NCBI GenBank assembly: GCA_016720145.1
Contig: JADJXV010000002.1
Span: 248,001 to 312,000, forward strand
Source of the DNA: Ignavibacteria bacterium
GTDB lineage: Bacteria; Bacteroidota; Ignavibacteria; Kapaibacteriales; UBA961
DNA: 64,000 nucleotides
Direction: 5' to 3'
Shown in pieces: positions 25,896-34,800 of the stretch; position 1 is the stretch's first letter, and the number at the start of each line of letters is the position of its first letter. A program made the translations under genes and the position numbers. The notes below the pieces were generated by a model. It was given only the letters and a program-made list of their open reading frames with translations, had not been told where the DNA came from and did not search any database.

Positions 25896-27404
25896 TTATG
25901 AGTCAGATTCTGTTTTAGTCGGTTCAGGAGGATTATCATTCCCCTTGAGGTACGACGGTAAATTCAGCCCGGCCATATTAAATAAATCATTGAGCGGCGG
26001 CACTGTTTTCATCATTCCTGCTACAAAATTTGCCGTCGAAGAATTCCCGTTTTCGTTATTTCCACTGCCCGAATCCCAAACGGTAATTTTATCAATTTTA
26101 ATATTCTTGACAGCTTCAACCTGCGTTCTGACGAGTTCGGGTAATTTCTCAATGAGTAATAATTGAAACGCTTTATTCGGATCTCCGCCTGCTGCTGCCA
26201 CCACTTCTTTGTATCCTTCTGCCTGCTTGGTCAAGATTTCGAAGAGACCCTTAGCTTCTGCTTCCATCTTTGCGAATATCGCGTCTGCCTCGCCTTTTGC
26301 ATTTTCGCGCATTGTCTCCGCCGCTGCCTGCGCGCCGATAATTGCACGTTGTTTTGCGATTTCCGCCGGAACGATAATATTGGCAATTTGTGTCGAACGC
26401 TCACGTTCTGAACGTGCAAGTTCTGCTTTTTGTTCGGCTACGTACGACTCTTCAAGCGCTCGTGCTTGCTGCACTTTTTCGGCAGTAATTGCAATCCGTA
26501 ATGACTCAGCTTCTTTTTCTCTTCGTAATGCTTCTGAATTGGCGATAGCAATTTTCGCTTCGTTTTCTCCACGGATTGCGAGTGCATTTGCTTCGGATGT
26601 TTTGACCCTTGTATCGCGCTGCGCTTCTGCTTTACCAATCGTTTCGTCCTTGGCTGCAGTGGCGATACTGATCTCTCTGTCTTTTTGGGTAATTGCTATC
26701 TTGACATCTCTATCTCTATGTGTTTCTGCAATTTGTGTATCTTTCTCTCTATCTGCCAATGCCTTACCTGTTTCACCGATTTTTTCTTGTTCGGCTACAC
26801 TGATTTTAGCTTCGTTAATAGCTTTAGCCGCTGCTTCTTTGCCTAATGCCTCGATATAGCCGGATTCATCTTTGATATCCGTCACGTTCACATTGATCAG
26901 TTTGAGACCGATTTTACGTAATTCACTATCGACATTCTTCGAAATATTATCAAGGAATTTATCGCGGTCCGAGTTAATTTCTTCAATAGTCATCGTCGCG
27001 ATAACCAAGCGTAACTGACCGAATAATATATCTTTAGCTAATTCTTGAACTTGTTCTGCCGTCAGCCCGAGCAAGCGCTCGGCGGCTGTATTCATGCTGT
27101 CTTCTTCTGTCGAAATAGCAATCGTAAATCGACAAGGCACATCCACTCTAATATTTTGACGGCTGAGAGCATTTGTCAAATTCGCCTCGATTGACAGCGG
27201 CTTCAAATCTAGAAATGCAAAGTCTTGAATAACAGGCCAAATAAACGCGCCACCACCATGCACACAGCGAGCGGATGTACCGCCGGTACGTCCGAAAATC
27301 ACTAATATTTTATCTGAAGGGCAGCGTTTGTACCGTGAGACGAGAGCAGTAAGTGTTACAAAAAACACTACCGCAGCTACGACAATAAGTATTATAGGGG
27401 TCAT
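25896..27404 (-). CDS. Flotillin family protein (SPFH/band 7)
   Basis: A 502-residue protein with an N-terminal membrane segment (about residues 3-24), an SPFH/band-7 domain (about 28-210, including VDVPCRFTIAI and DIKDESGYIEALGKEAAAKAI) and a long Ala/Glu/Lys-rich coiled coil (about 200-400), then a tail with LLIEKLPELV. This is the architecture of FloT/YqiK flotillins, which oligomerise on the inner face of the membrane and organise membrane domains. The NfeD/YuaF-like gene upstream, nine bases away, is the usual operon partner. Full length for the family. Confidence 0.93.
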   Translation of the reverse strand: MTPIILIVVAAVVFFVTLTALVSRYKRCPSDKILVIFGRTGGTSARCVHGGGAFIWPVIQDFAFLDLKPLSIEANLTNALSRQNIRVDVPCRFTIAISTEEDSMNTAAERLLGLTAEQVQELAKDILFGQLRLVIATMTIEEINSDRDKFLDNISKNVDSELRKIGLKLINVNVTDIKDESGYIEALGKEAAAKAINEAKISVAEQEKIGETGKALADREKDTQIAETHRDRDVKIAITQKDREISIATAAKDETIGKAEAQRDTRVKTSEANALAIRGENEAKIAIANSEALRREKEAESLRIAITAEKVQQARALEESYVAEQKAELARSERERSTQIANIIVPAEIAKQRAIIGAQAAAETMRENAKGEADAIFAKMEAEAKGLFEILTKQAEGYKEVVAAAGGDPNKAFQLLLIEKLPELVRTQVEAVKNIKIDKITVWDSGSGNNENGNSSTANFVAGMMKTVPPLNDLFNMAGLNLPSYLKGNDNPPEPTKTESDS

Positions 27405-27413
27405 AAAGATATG

Positions 27414-27776
27414 TTAAATAGGTTCGACTAAAACTGTAGTATTATTTTCAATTTCTGTGACTTTGACTATCGCACCGGAGGGGATTCTTTCATATTCGGT
27501 CATGGCGTCGAGCTCATGAACTGAACCATTAATGCTGATCATTATTTTCCCTTTTCCGGATTTGCCGGCCGGAATCGTCAAATAAACATCTGCCGATTTA
27601 AAAAGTGTGGAGTTGATTTTGAAGGAGTTATCTTCTGCTAATTTCTGTACGACATTAATTATCCCAAAGAAAAAGAACAAAAAGACAGCACCAATTACTA
27701 GCGAGAAGAGTATAAGGAGAGGTTTGCTCGAAATTGTCGTATAAAATGATATTCCTGCCCAACTAAATCCAAGCAT
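27414..27776 (-). CDS. NfeD/YuaF-like protein, open part of a frameshifted gene
   Basis: A 120-residue open frame: a membrane segment (LLILFSLVIGAVFLFFFFGI) and a C-terminal OB-fold-like domain (GKGKIMISINGSVHELDAM, SGAIVKVTEIENNTTVLV), as in the partners of flotillins. The Met used here (27776) is internal to the family: the in-frame sequence before it reads RNLINF without an early start. The normal N-terminus is found in another frame at 27794-27931. The protein encoded here would lack the first membrane helix. Confidence 0.8.
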   Translation of the reverse strand: MLGFSWAGISFYTTISSKPLLILFSLVIGAVFLFFFFGIINVVQKLAEDNSFKINSTLFKSADVYLTIPAGKSGKGKIMISINGSVHELDAMTEYERIPSGAIVKVTEIENNTTVLVEPI

Positions 27777-27793
27777 GAAATTAATGAGATTCC

Positions 27794-27931
27794 TCAGTGA
27801 GAAAAGATGGTGAGTGGCATGGGTATTATCGAACCCACTATCAATATCTGTATAATAAATATGATACTTGTGGGAATTGCGACGAACCAGAACGTCTTGA
27901 GAAGTGGGTCGAGGGTATCAAATATTTCCAT
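27794..27931 (-). pseudogene. Frameshifted N-terminus of the NfeD/YuaF-like gene
   Basis: An ATG at 27931 opens a 45-codon frame beginning MEIFDTLDPLLKTFWFVAIP and continuing into a hydrophobic helix, the usual start of bacterial YuaF/NfeD-like flotillin partners, and stops at 27794. Removing two bases in TCTCACTGAGG (27791-27797) would join IFS directly to LRNLINF of the next frame. The full gene was therefore probably 27414-27931. Confidence 0.7.
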
Positions 27932-28202
27932 AAAGAGCAATCGGAAAATATATAAACTGCCGTGTAATTTACCTTGAGGTAATGGCTTGCGTTCATGAAG
28001 ATTATACTATTCAAACCTCATGGTACAATTTCTATTTAGCTATACTAGCAGGTTAGGTATTATGAACGAATGAATACTTCAAAGCGGCAGGCAAAACTAC
28101 AAAAAATACCGTACGCAACCAATTAAAACTCATTTCTATTACTTGGACGGCAATGGTGCCCACAGACGACTGTTGGGATATGATGAAGGGGTAATCCAGA
28201 TA

Positions 28203-29093
28203 TCACATTCTCTGACGCTTGGCGAGATACCCACGGAGGGCTTTATCGAAGGGTTCAGCGGTGTCCATGAGCACATAGTCGATACGGCGCTGAAAGCACT
28301 CACGCTTGAGGCGATCGATGAAATCATTCATCGCTTTGGCGTATGTCTTTTGGATCTGATAAGGTTGGGTGAGGAGCTCTTCGCCGGACTCCAAGTCTTT
28401 AAAATTTGCATCGAGCCCAAATTTAAAATCACGTTCACGCGGATCAAGAATCTGCATAACGACGACTTCGTGGTTTTTATGACGAAAGTGCTTGAGCGCG
28501 CTGACTATTGACTCAATATCATCGAAAAAATCACTGAGTATAATTATTAATCCTCTGCGAGAGATACGTTCGGCAAGGCGATCGAGAGCGGATGCAGTGC
28601 CGGTAGTATTAGCCGGTGTAGCAGTAGCGAGTGATTTTAATATTTCCTGGATATACGAGGGCTTGGAGCGAGGCGGGAGGAATGTTCGGATTTCGGTGTC
28701 ATAGAGAGCGAGACCTACTGCATCTTGTTGCTTCATCATCAAGTAAGCGAGAGCACCGGCGAGGTATGATGCGTATTCAAATTTTGAAATATTTCCTTTT
28801 GACGAGTATGACATCGAAGCGCTAGAGTCAACGATAATCATCGAGCGAAGATTGGTCTCTTCTTCGAATTGCTTGACGTAATAGCGGTCCGTACGGCCTA
28901 GAATTTTCCAATCCATGAAGCGGATGTCATCTCCGGGGCGATAGGCGCGGTGCTCGGCAAACTCTACACTAAACCCACGAAATGGCGAACGATGGAGACC
29001 GCTGATGAACCCTTCGACGACTAATCGCGCCTTGAGCTCAATACTTGCAAGCTGGGCAACTACATGAGGTTGGAGATATTGGGAATTGTCCAT
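28203..29093 (-). CDS. DUF58/vWA domain protein
   Basis: A 296-residue protein of the DUF58 family. It shows the characteristic GLHRSPFRGFSVEFAEHRAYRPGDDIRFMDWK segment at the N-terminus (quoted in part), and a von Willebrand A domain starting with the MIDAS motif DSSASMS. Family members usually sit beside MoxR ATPases and other vWA proteins and are thought to help assemble or stress-protect membrane complexes; no MoxR gene is next to this one here. The two small genes upstream may be in the same transcript. Confidence 0.9.
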   Translation of the reverse strand: MDNSQYLQPHVVAQLASIELKARLVVEGFISGLHRSPFRGFSVEFAEHRAYRPGDDIRFMDWKILGRTDRYYVKQFEEETNLRSMIIVDSSASMSYSSKGNISKFEYASYLAGALAYLMMKQQDAVGLALYDTEIRTFLPPRSKPSYIQEILKSLATATPANTTGTASALDRLAERISRRGLIIILSDFFDDIESIVSALKHFRHKNHEVVVMQILDPRERDFKFGLDANFKDLESGEELLTQPYQIQKTYAKAMNDFIDRLKRECFQRRIDYVLMDTAEPFDKALRGYLAKRQRM

Positions 29094-29150
29094 GTACTCT
29101 GAGAACTATAAAGTAAAATTTGTGTCGCCTGCATGACGGATAATTTATCC

Positions 29151-29498
29151 TTATGCTTGTATCGGACGTTTTTTTCGTAGAAGAACAGGCTCCGGTTTAA
29201 GCATTTCAATCGTGAATACTTGTGGAATCTGTTCGGACTTCGCAGCATGCTCACGCTCACGCTCGATGAGTAAACGTACAATTGGCTTGATGGAGAGTTC
29301 TTCAAGATGTAGCTCGGCGAGTACTCGTGCGATTATTGCGACGCGGTTTTCGTAAGGTGCAAGTGTATTAACTACTATAATTTTCTGAGTGTTTAGCACA
29401 CAATTACCACCACGAAAATACCCTTTTTCTTTACGAATTATGTAGCCAAATCTTGATGCAATATTTGTTAAGTCGTCATAAATCGCATGTATTTTCAT
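29151..29498 (-). CDS. Conserved hypothetical protein
   Basis: About 115 residues from the ATG at 29498, which overlaps the TGA of the upstream gene as ATGA and so is the likely translationally coupled start; an alternative nine-codon extension lies inside the other gene. The protein has a helical N-terminal part, a RKEKGYFRGGNCVLNTQKIIVVN segment (shown in part), and a basic C-terminus. I do not recognise the family. The neighbourhood (membrane protein upstream, DUF58 downstream) does not settle its job. Confidence 0.6.
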   Translation of the reverse strand: MKIHAIYDDLTNIASRFGYIIRKEKGYFRGGNCVLNTQKIIVVNTLAPYENRVAIIARVLAELHLEELSIKPIVRLLIEREREHAAKSEQIPQVFTIEMLKPEPVLLRKKRPIQA

Positions 29499-30028
29499 GA
29501 TGTTTTCTTCTTCAAAGGTTGCCAAATGAAATAGAGTATCATCGTGAAATGTGTAAGGATTGAGATAAATCCTATACCATTGAGCTTAGGACTGAATCTT
29601 TCCATAAAAATCTCAAGCATATCATTCGAAGCCATAAGAGTGCGATAATCTATACGTTGAGTAAGCTCCAAAAGTCGAATATCAAACCACATCTGATACA
29701 TTTCAATGGGTGAAGCGAGGAAAAAAAGTACAAAAGCCATAAACAACCAGCCATTGGCTTTTAATTTTCCTTTTAAAAGTATTATCAGTAGAATGGAAAA
29801 CAACCAGGTAATTGCATAACATGCGGCGGTGTAGAAACCTGTAATTGCAAATAAACGAATCGTAGCATTCACTTCAATAGGTGAGAGGAATGGTTTTAGG
29901 GTGAGCGTTCCAGGTAAAAACACATCAAATGCTATAACGAAGCGTACTATAGACCCACCGAACCATAGTATGATACATACGGCAACAAGCGACGCGATTG
30001 ACTTCGCACCTGTAGATAAATCCTTCAT
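29495..30028 (-). CDS. Hypothetical membrane protein
   Basis: A 177-residue protein with four predicted membrane segments (about residues 12-32, 62-84, 91-112 and 150-172). No catalytic motif or recognised domain. Its stop overlaps the start of the next gene by four bases, so the two are translationally coupled and likely work together. Upstream is a fair promoter candidate at 30108-30139. Confidence 0.65.
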   Translation of the reverse strand: MKDLSTGAKSIASLVAVCIILWFGGSIVRFVIAFDVFLPGTLTLKPFLSPIEVNATIRLFAITGFYTAACYAITWLFSILLIILLKGKLKANGWLFMAFVLFFLASPIEMYQMWFDIRLLELTQRIDYRTLMASNDMLEIFMERFSPKLNGIGFISILTHFTMILYFIWQPLKKKTS

Positions 30029-30107
30029 GGGATTAATTATGATATTATCGAGGATATTGTGATATTTACGTGCTGCATACGAAAATACCGGCGTGGATTA
30101 CTTATTG

Positions 30108-30139
30108 CAAAAATAGATATTTATTACATTTCTCACAAG
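30108..30139 (-). promoter_or_regulatory. Possible promoter of the minus-strand membrane-protein operon
   Basis: On the minus strand CTTG (30139-30136) is followed after 20 bases by TATTTTTG (30115-30108), a full match to the TAnnTTTG -7 consensus with a partial -33 box. It lies about 80 bases before the start at 30028. Confidence 0.4.
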
Positions 30140-30327
30140 ACCGAATATGTTTTTCAGATACGTATTATTTGATGGTAGTCTTTATTAACATCAGACCTTT
30201 TCCTTTCGTACTAAATTCTATTTACATCAATGTCTGTTTGGAACTATTTCAATACTCTGAATTTTTTCAATTCGCTAAAAATCTGTAAATTGTTTATGCA
30301 TTTGTATCTCTATTACAGCTAAAAACT

Positions 30328-30645
30328 ATGGAATGGGTCACACTCATTATTGCAGGTTTACTTGAAATAGGCTGGGCGGTAGGTATTAAGTACAGTGAGG
30401 GGTTTACTAAACTTATACCCTCATTGCTTACTGTCATTGGTATGATTCTTTCTTTTTTCTTCCTTAGTATTTCACTTAAAACACTACCTTTAGGTACTGC
30501 TTATGCAATTTGGACGGGAATTGGTGCAATTGGCACGGCAGTTTTAGGAATTGTACTTTTTCAGGAACCTCGCGATATAGCACGTATTCTGTGTATACTA
30601 CTTATTGTTGTTGGAATTATTGGACTAAAATTAACATCTACCTAA
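30328..30645 (+). CDS. SMR family exporter, Gdx/SugE (guanidinium) type
   Basis: A 105-residue four-helix membrane protein of the small multidrug resistance family. The essential Glu13 lies in GLLEIGW, and the segment WAVGIKYSEGFTKL is the signature of the Gdx/SugE subtype, which exports guanidinium ions in exchange for protons, rather than the EmrE subtype. These proteins work as antiparallel dimers. No guanidine riboswitch is evident in the 300 bases upstream. The riboflavin synthase gene begins two bases after the stop, so the two are cotranscribed. Confidence 0.9.
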   Translation: MEWVTLIIAGLLEIGWAVGIKYSEGFTKLIPSLLTVIGMILSFFFLSISLKTLPLGTAYAIWTGIGAIGTAVLGIVLFQEPRDIARILCILLIVVGIIGLKLTST

Positions 30646-30647
30646 TT

Positions 30648-31286
30648 ATGTTTACAGGACTTATTGAGGAAATCGGGATAATTCAATCTATTCACTCTGA
30701 GGGTAGCAACCGCCGCATTACAGTCAAGGGCGAACTAGTGATGGATGATATCAAAATAGATGATTCAATTTCTGTTAATGGCGTTTGTCAGACCGTTATC
30801 GGACGAACTGTGAATACATTTGACGTGATATCTATTGAGGAAACGCTCCAGAAAACTACCTTTCATACTTTAAAGTCTGGCTCAAAGGTTAATCTTGAAC
30901 GTGCCATGAAGTTCGGTGGTAGAATGGGAGGACATATAGTGCAGGGTCATATCGATTGCGTCGGAAATGTCGTTTCAATAGAGATGTTGAACGGAAGTTG
31001 GAATCTATGGATAGAATTCCCGTCTCACTTTTCTAAATATGTTGTTCCTGTTGGTTCGATATGCATAGATGGCGTAAGCTTGACTGTAGCTCGTTCTGAA
31101 TCAAACAGATTGATGGTAGCTGTAATTCCACATACTTATAAAGTTACAATTTTAGGGAATATCAAGGTGGGATCTATCGTAAATCTTGAATTTGATATTC
31201 TTGGTAAATATATCGAGAAATTGCTTAAAGGGAGTAGTACTTACACATCTGTGTTACAATCGTGGGTTACACAACCCGAGAACTGA
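30648..31286 (+). CDS. ribE: Riboflavin synthase, alpha subunit
   Basis: About 212 residues from the ATG at 30648 (MFTGLIEEIG, the family's invariant start); the longer frame upstream is only the shadow of the SMR gene. Two lumazine-binding domains are visible: one with SISVNGVCQTV, the second with GGHIVQGHIDC and ICIDGVSLTV. The enzyme converts two molecules of 6,7-dimethyl-8-ribityllumazine to riboflavin plus a pyrimidine. Its length is normal. It follows the SMR gene with a two-base gap; other rib genes are not in the window and no FMN riboswitch is seen. Confidence 0.95.
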   Translation: MFTGLIEEIGIIQSIHSEGSNRRITVKGELVMDDIKIDDSISVNGVCQTVIGRTVNTFDVISIEETLQKTTFHTLKSGSKVNLERAMKFGGRMGGHIVQGHIDCVGNVVSIEMLNGSWNLWIEFPSHFSKYVVPVGSICIDGVSLTVARSESNRLMVAVIPHTYKVTILGNIKVGSIVNLEFDILGKYIEKLLKGSSTYTSVLQSWVTQPEN

Positions 31287-31288
31287 AA

Positions 31289-31750
31289 TTAGGTTGGAAT
31301 AAGAACAGTGATTGCATAGTTATTTTTATTGACACCGCCGAAAGGGTAGTTTCCAACCGAGAAATTCCTTCCAAAGACCATTCGAACTCCAAAAAGGCTT
31401 GCTCCAAATTCAGGTCTAAACTGCAATGTTGCTGTTTGGAAGTCTGTGTAATATATTATATTTACACCAAAGGACACAAACATATTTATTGAATACGAAA
31501 GTTTGGGAGCGACAATAATTCTATCTTGTGAAGTAAATTCTGCACCTATCACAAGTCCACCGTATCCTTTTAGCTTTTCTGTAGAAGGCCAATTAACTTT
31601 ATGACCAAAACAATAGCCAATATCCAGATAGTTATACTCAAATCCCGATATGCCGAGAATAATACCTTCGATAGGTTTATCTTTTTCAGCAGCACTTATC
31701 CTTATTGAAATAAGGTTAGTAATTATACAGAAAGTCAACAGTTTTATCAT
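31289..31750 (-). CDS. Hypothetical secreted protein, probably beta-barrel
   Basis: About 153 residues from the ATG at 31750, which starts a good signal peptide (hydrophobic to about residue 19); the open frame extends back to 31822 but only through the terminator at 31774-31808. The mature part has alternating hydrophobic strands, with GYGGLVIGAEF and APKLSYSINMFVSFGVN, like outer-membrane barrels. It converges on riboflavin synthase, with only two bases between the stops. The function is unknown. Confidence 0.6.
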   Translation of the reverse strand: MIKLLTFCIITNLISIRISAAEKDKPIEGIILGISGFEYNYLDIGYCFGHKVNWPSTEKLKGYGGLVIGAEFTSQDRIIVAPKLSYSINMFVSFGVNIIYYTDFQTATLQFRPEFGASLFGVRMVFGRNFSVGNYPFGGVNKNNYAITVLIPT

Positions 31751-31773
31751 TGAGAAAGATAATTTATCAAAAA

Positions 31774-31808
31774 AAATCCCTCTTTTGGACGAACCAAAAG
31801 AGGGATTT
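31774..31808 (-). terminator. Rho-independent terminator of the 1,425-residue T9SS protein gene
   Basis: AAATCCCTCTTTTGG (31774-31788) pairs with CCAAAAGAGGGATTT (31794-31808) around ACGAA. On the minus strand a T-run (plus-strand A-run from 31769) follows, and the stop at 31826 is just upstream. Confidence 0.92.
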
Positions 31809-31825
31809 ATGTTTGTCTTCACGGG

Positions 31826-34800
31826 TTATTTTGCAATAACCAATTGTGTAGTTTCTGTGTAATACCCAGATACTATTTTACATGTGTAAGCACCAGAAGT
31901 CAATTGCAATGCATCAGTATCATAAGCTATTTGATATTGACCTGAGCGTTGGAATTGATCGACAAGTGTTGCTACTTTTTGTCCCATCACATTGTAGATT
32001 TCAACACTTGTGTGTCCATCTAATCCGACAGAGTAATCAATAGTACCATGAGAAACAACTGGATTAGGAGTTCCTGCTTTAAGAGTATAAGTATTATCAC
32101 TAATATGAACACGTCGAATTTCTTTGCTACAATTCAAGTCAACGATTACTTTACCCGGACGGTTATTGACAAGAACGTATCCTTTTTTCTCTTGGTCAAG
32201 AATATCCATATTGCAACCAATAATGGAGTTTAATTCTGTACCGAGATATGCATTCATTTTGAAGCGGAAGAGTGATCCTTCGCCGCGAAGTGGAGTAGGT
32301 CCGCTCATCGTAACAGTAAGAGTACCACGGTCTCCTACTCGTGAATTTTCAGCAGATTCTACTGTCCATCCATTGGTCAAAGCTGTTGTCATGATATTTT
32401 CAATACCAGCTATTGGCTCGACCAATGAAGCAAGATAGTTGACAGTCATTGTGAATTTAGAAATATCTGCTCTGTCTAAGCTCTCAACTTCATTGTTAGT
32501 GAGATTTACGTCAATGTATTCGGTTATTTCACCGGCAACGATTGAATATTCGCTCAACCATGCACCATTATTACCTGCACGACCAACTTTTACAAGAGAA
32601 ACGATTTGGTCAGGAGTACCGGTTAGAGTAGAGAATTGTGAACCAATACTTGTCACATATTCAATAGTTGCGATATCTTTTTCAACTTCATTAAGAGCAT
32701 TTAACGATACATTTACTGGTAAATATTGGACATCTAATACAATTTTATCTCCCTTGTTTACAAGAGTTTGCGGCATTGTAATATTTGAGAGGATTTTCCA
32801 ATAGAAGCTGCCTTGAGGAGCTTTAATTTCCGTGATTGTTACAGGCACATCACCGGTATTTTCGATTTCTACTTTACCATCTTCAGTAAGTGTGATAAAC
32901 TCTTTTAAATCTACATTTGTCGTTTTCAAAGCAGGAACACCAGTACTAATAACCATAGCAACTAATTCTGTTGTTGGGTTTTCAGGGGCATCTGTTTCGA
33001 TATGAAGAGTAGCTGTAAATTGATTTGCACGTGCTGCAGGAGCAGTAAAAATCACCGGAATAGAAATCGTGTTGTTTCCAACAATATTCGATACTGGGGT
33101 TCCGTAAGGATTTTGTGCAAGGAAGGCAGGATCAATCACGAAGTTAGCAGCATCCGGACCATCAATCGAGAATCCTTTGATTTTATTCATTAAGGATAAT
33201 TTCATTGTACCATTACTTGTAAGTACTGCTATATCAGATTTCGTTTCTTTTTCTTCGAATGTACCGAAGTCGATTTTTGGAGTAAGTGCTACGTGAGGTT
33301 GTACTCCGATACCTTTTAGCTCTGAAGTTGCTGTTTTTTCTACACCATTGAAGGTACCTTTCATTTCAAGCTGAAGAGTATACGTACGTTCAGCATCACG
33401 AGTACCAGGTACATATGTTGGCTTGAAGCTTACTGCTAGTGTTCTGTTGTCTTCTCCTGCAGAAAGGCGTGAAGGCACTGTAATCACATCTGCAGTAAAG
33501 TAAGGAGCATCTGCACCGACGACTTTTATTGTTACATTTTCAAGTGAGGCACTTTTCTCAGAATTACCATAAGTAACAGTAAACGGATAATCAGTCACCC
33601 CAGCGAAATTGTCAAGTACTCTGCGTTCGTTCCAGTCGTATCCGGTAATGAACGGACCAGCATTTATACCTGTACCAGTCCAGTCTGAGTAAATTTTAAT
33701 TTCGTCTGTATTAGCGACAAATATAGCTCGGGTTTTATCTTCTACACCTGTTGTAGATCCAGGATTATACACCACTTGGAAGGTATGGACACCATCAGCT
33801 TTGAGGGTAATAGGGAAGCTGAGGTTTTCAGTGCGGAGGAAGTGTACGTGATCAGGCCATGTAACCGCTGTGAGGGTCACGTCAACTGTTCCAACATTTC
33901 TAATCTCAACATCTTTCTTACGCTCTGTATTAACAGGCACTTCACGGAAAGCTGCATCTTGAATGAATACTTTTGGTTTTTCGGTACGTACTTTTAATTC
34001 GGTAATTGGCATTTCAAAGCAGCTTAGAACTGCAATAACAGTGTCTATTACAGTAACTGATTTTTGCTCAAGAGCAGTTGCACAAATTTCAACATCCTTG
34101 CTACTGTTTGGTGCAAGAATAATCGGAAATCCAGCGGGAGTAATTGCGAATTCTTTTTGAGCAAGTTTAATACGCAAGCTCATTACAGTAGTCGGCGATG
34201 TCATGCTTGGGTTAGTAAGCGTAATCATACGACATAGTTTATCACCGAGAGGAAGTGTACCGAAGTTTATAGAGGTAGGAGTGAATGTAAGCTCTTCAGG
34301 CGTATATTCATACGTTCTAGTCAAGTACCTTCCTGAGCGGCTTACTGCTTTTACAACTGCTTTTGCTGGTTTTGTAGGGTCTACAACTTGGAGAGAAAAA
34401 GTAGTTTCTTTGTCACCGGGCATGAATGTTTTAGGTGTGGAGAACGTATAGTTCTTTGACTCAGCACCCATCATTCGTACATAAAGCAGTCCGGCACAAT
34501 CGCTTCCGTCTGGACCTACTTGCGCAAGACCTTGTACATTACCGCATTTTGGATCTCCGGTCATTTTAAGTTCATCATCGCATTTGATAGCGAAATTAAT
34601 ACCTACAGGATATCCGTAGGCATAATTGCGATATTGATAGGATTGATCGTCCCAATTACCATAGGCATAAGCGGCAAATTTACCGCCTTCAATGACGTGA
34701 TCTCCATCTCCTACTTCTTTGGAAGCATAGCTGAATTCAGTTCCTTGATATTTTTTGATTCTGGATCCAAAAAAAGCTTGCATGGATCTGCCATCAAATT

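Noticed and set aside
26209..26859. 216-residue open frame opposite the flotillin gene
   Set aside because: It is an antisense shadow of the Ala/Glu-rich coiled coil; its composition (Ala, Ser and Cys runs) reflects the complementary codons.
28143..28511. 122-residue plus-strand frame over the DUF58 gene
   Set aside because: Antisense shadow of a well-supported vWA protein.
30290..30327. Guanidine riboswitch before the Gdx-type exporter
   Set aside because: I looked for the conserved ykkC-type motifs in the gap 30029-30327 and saw none.
30510..30647. N-terminal extension of riboflavin synthase
   Set aside because: It overlaps the SMR gene in another frame and precedes the invariant MFTGL start, so it is not translated.
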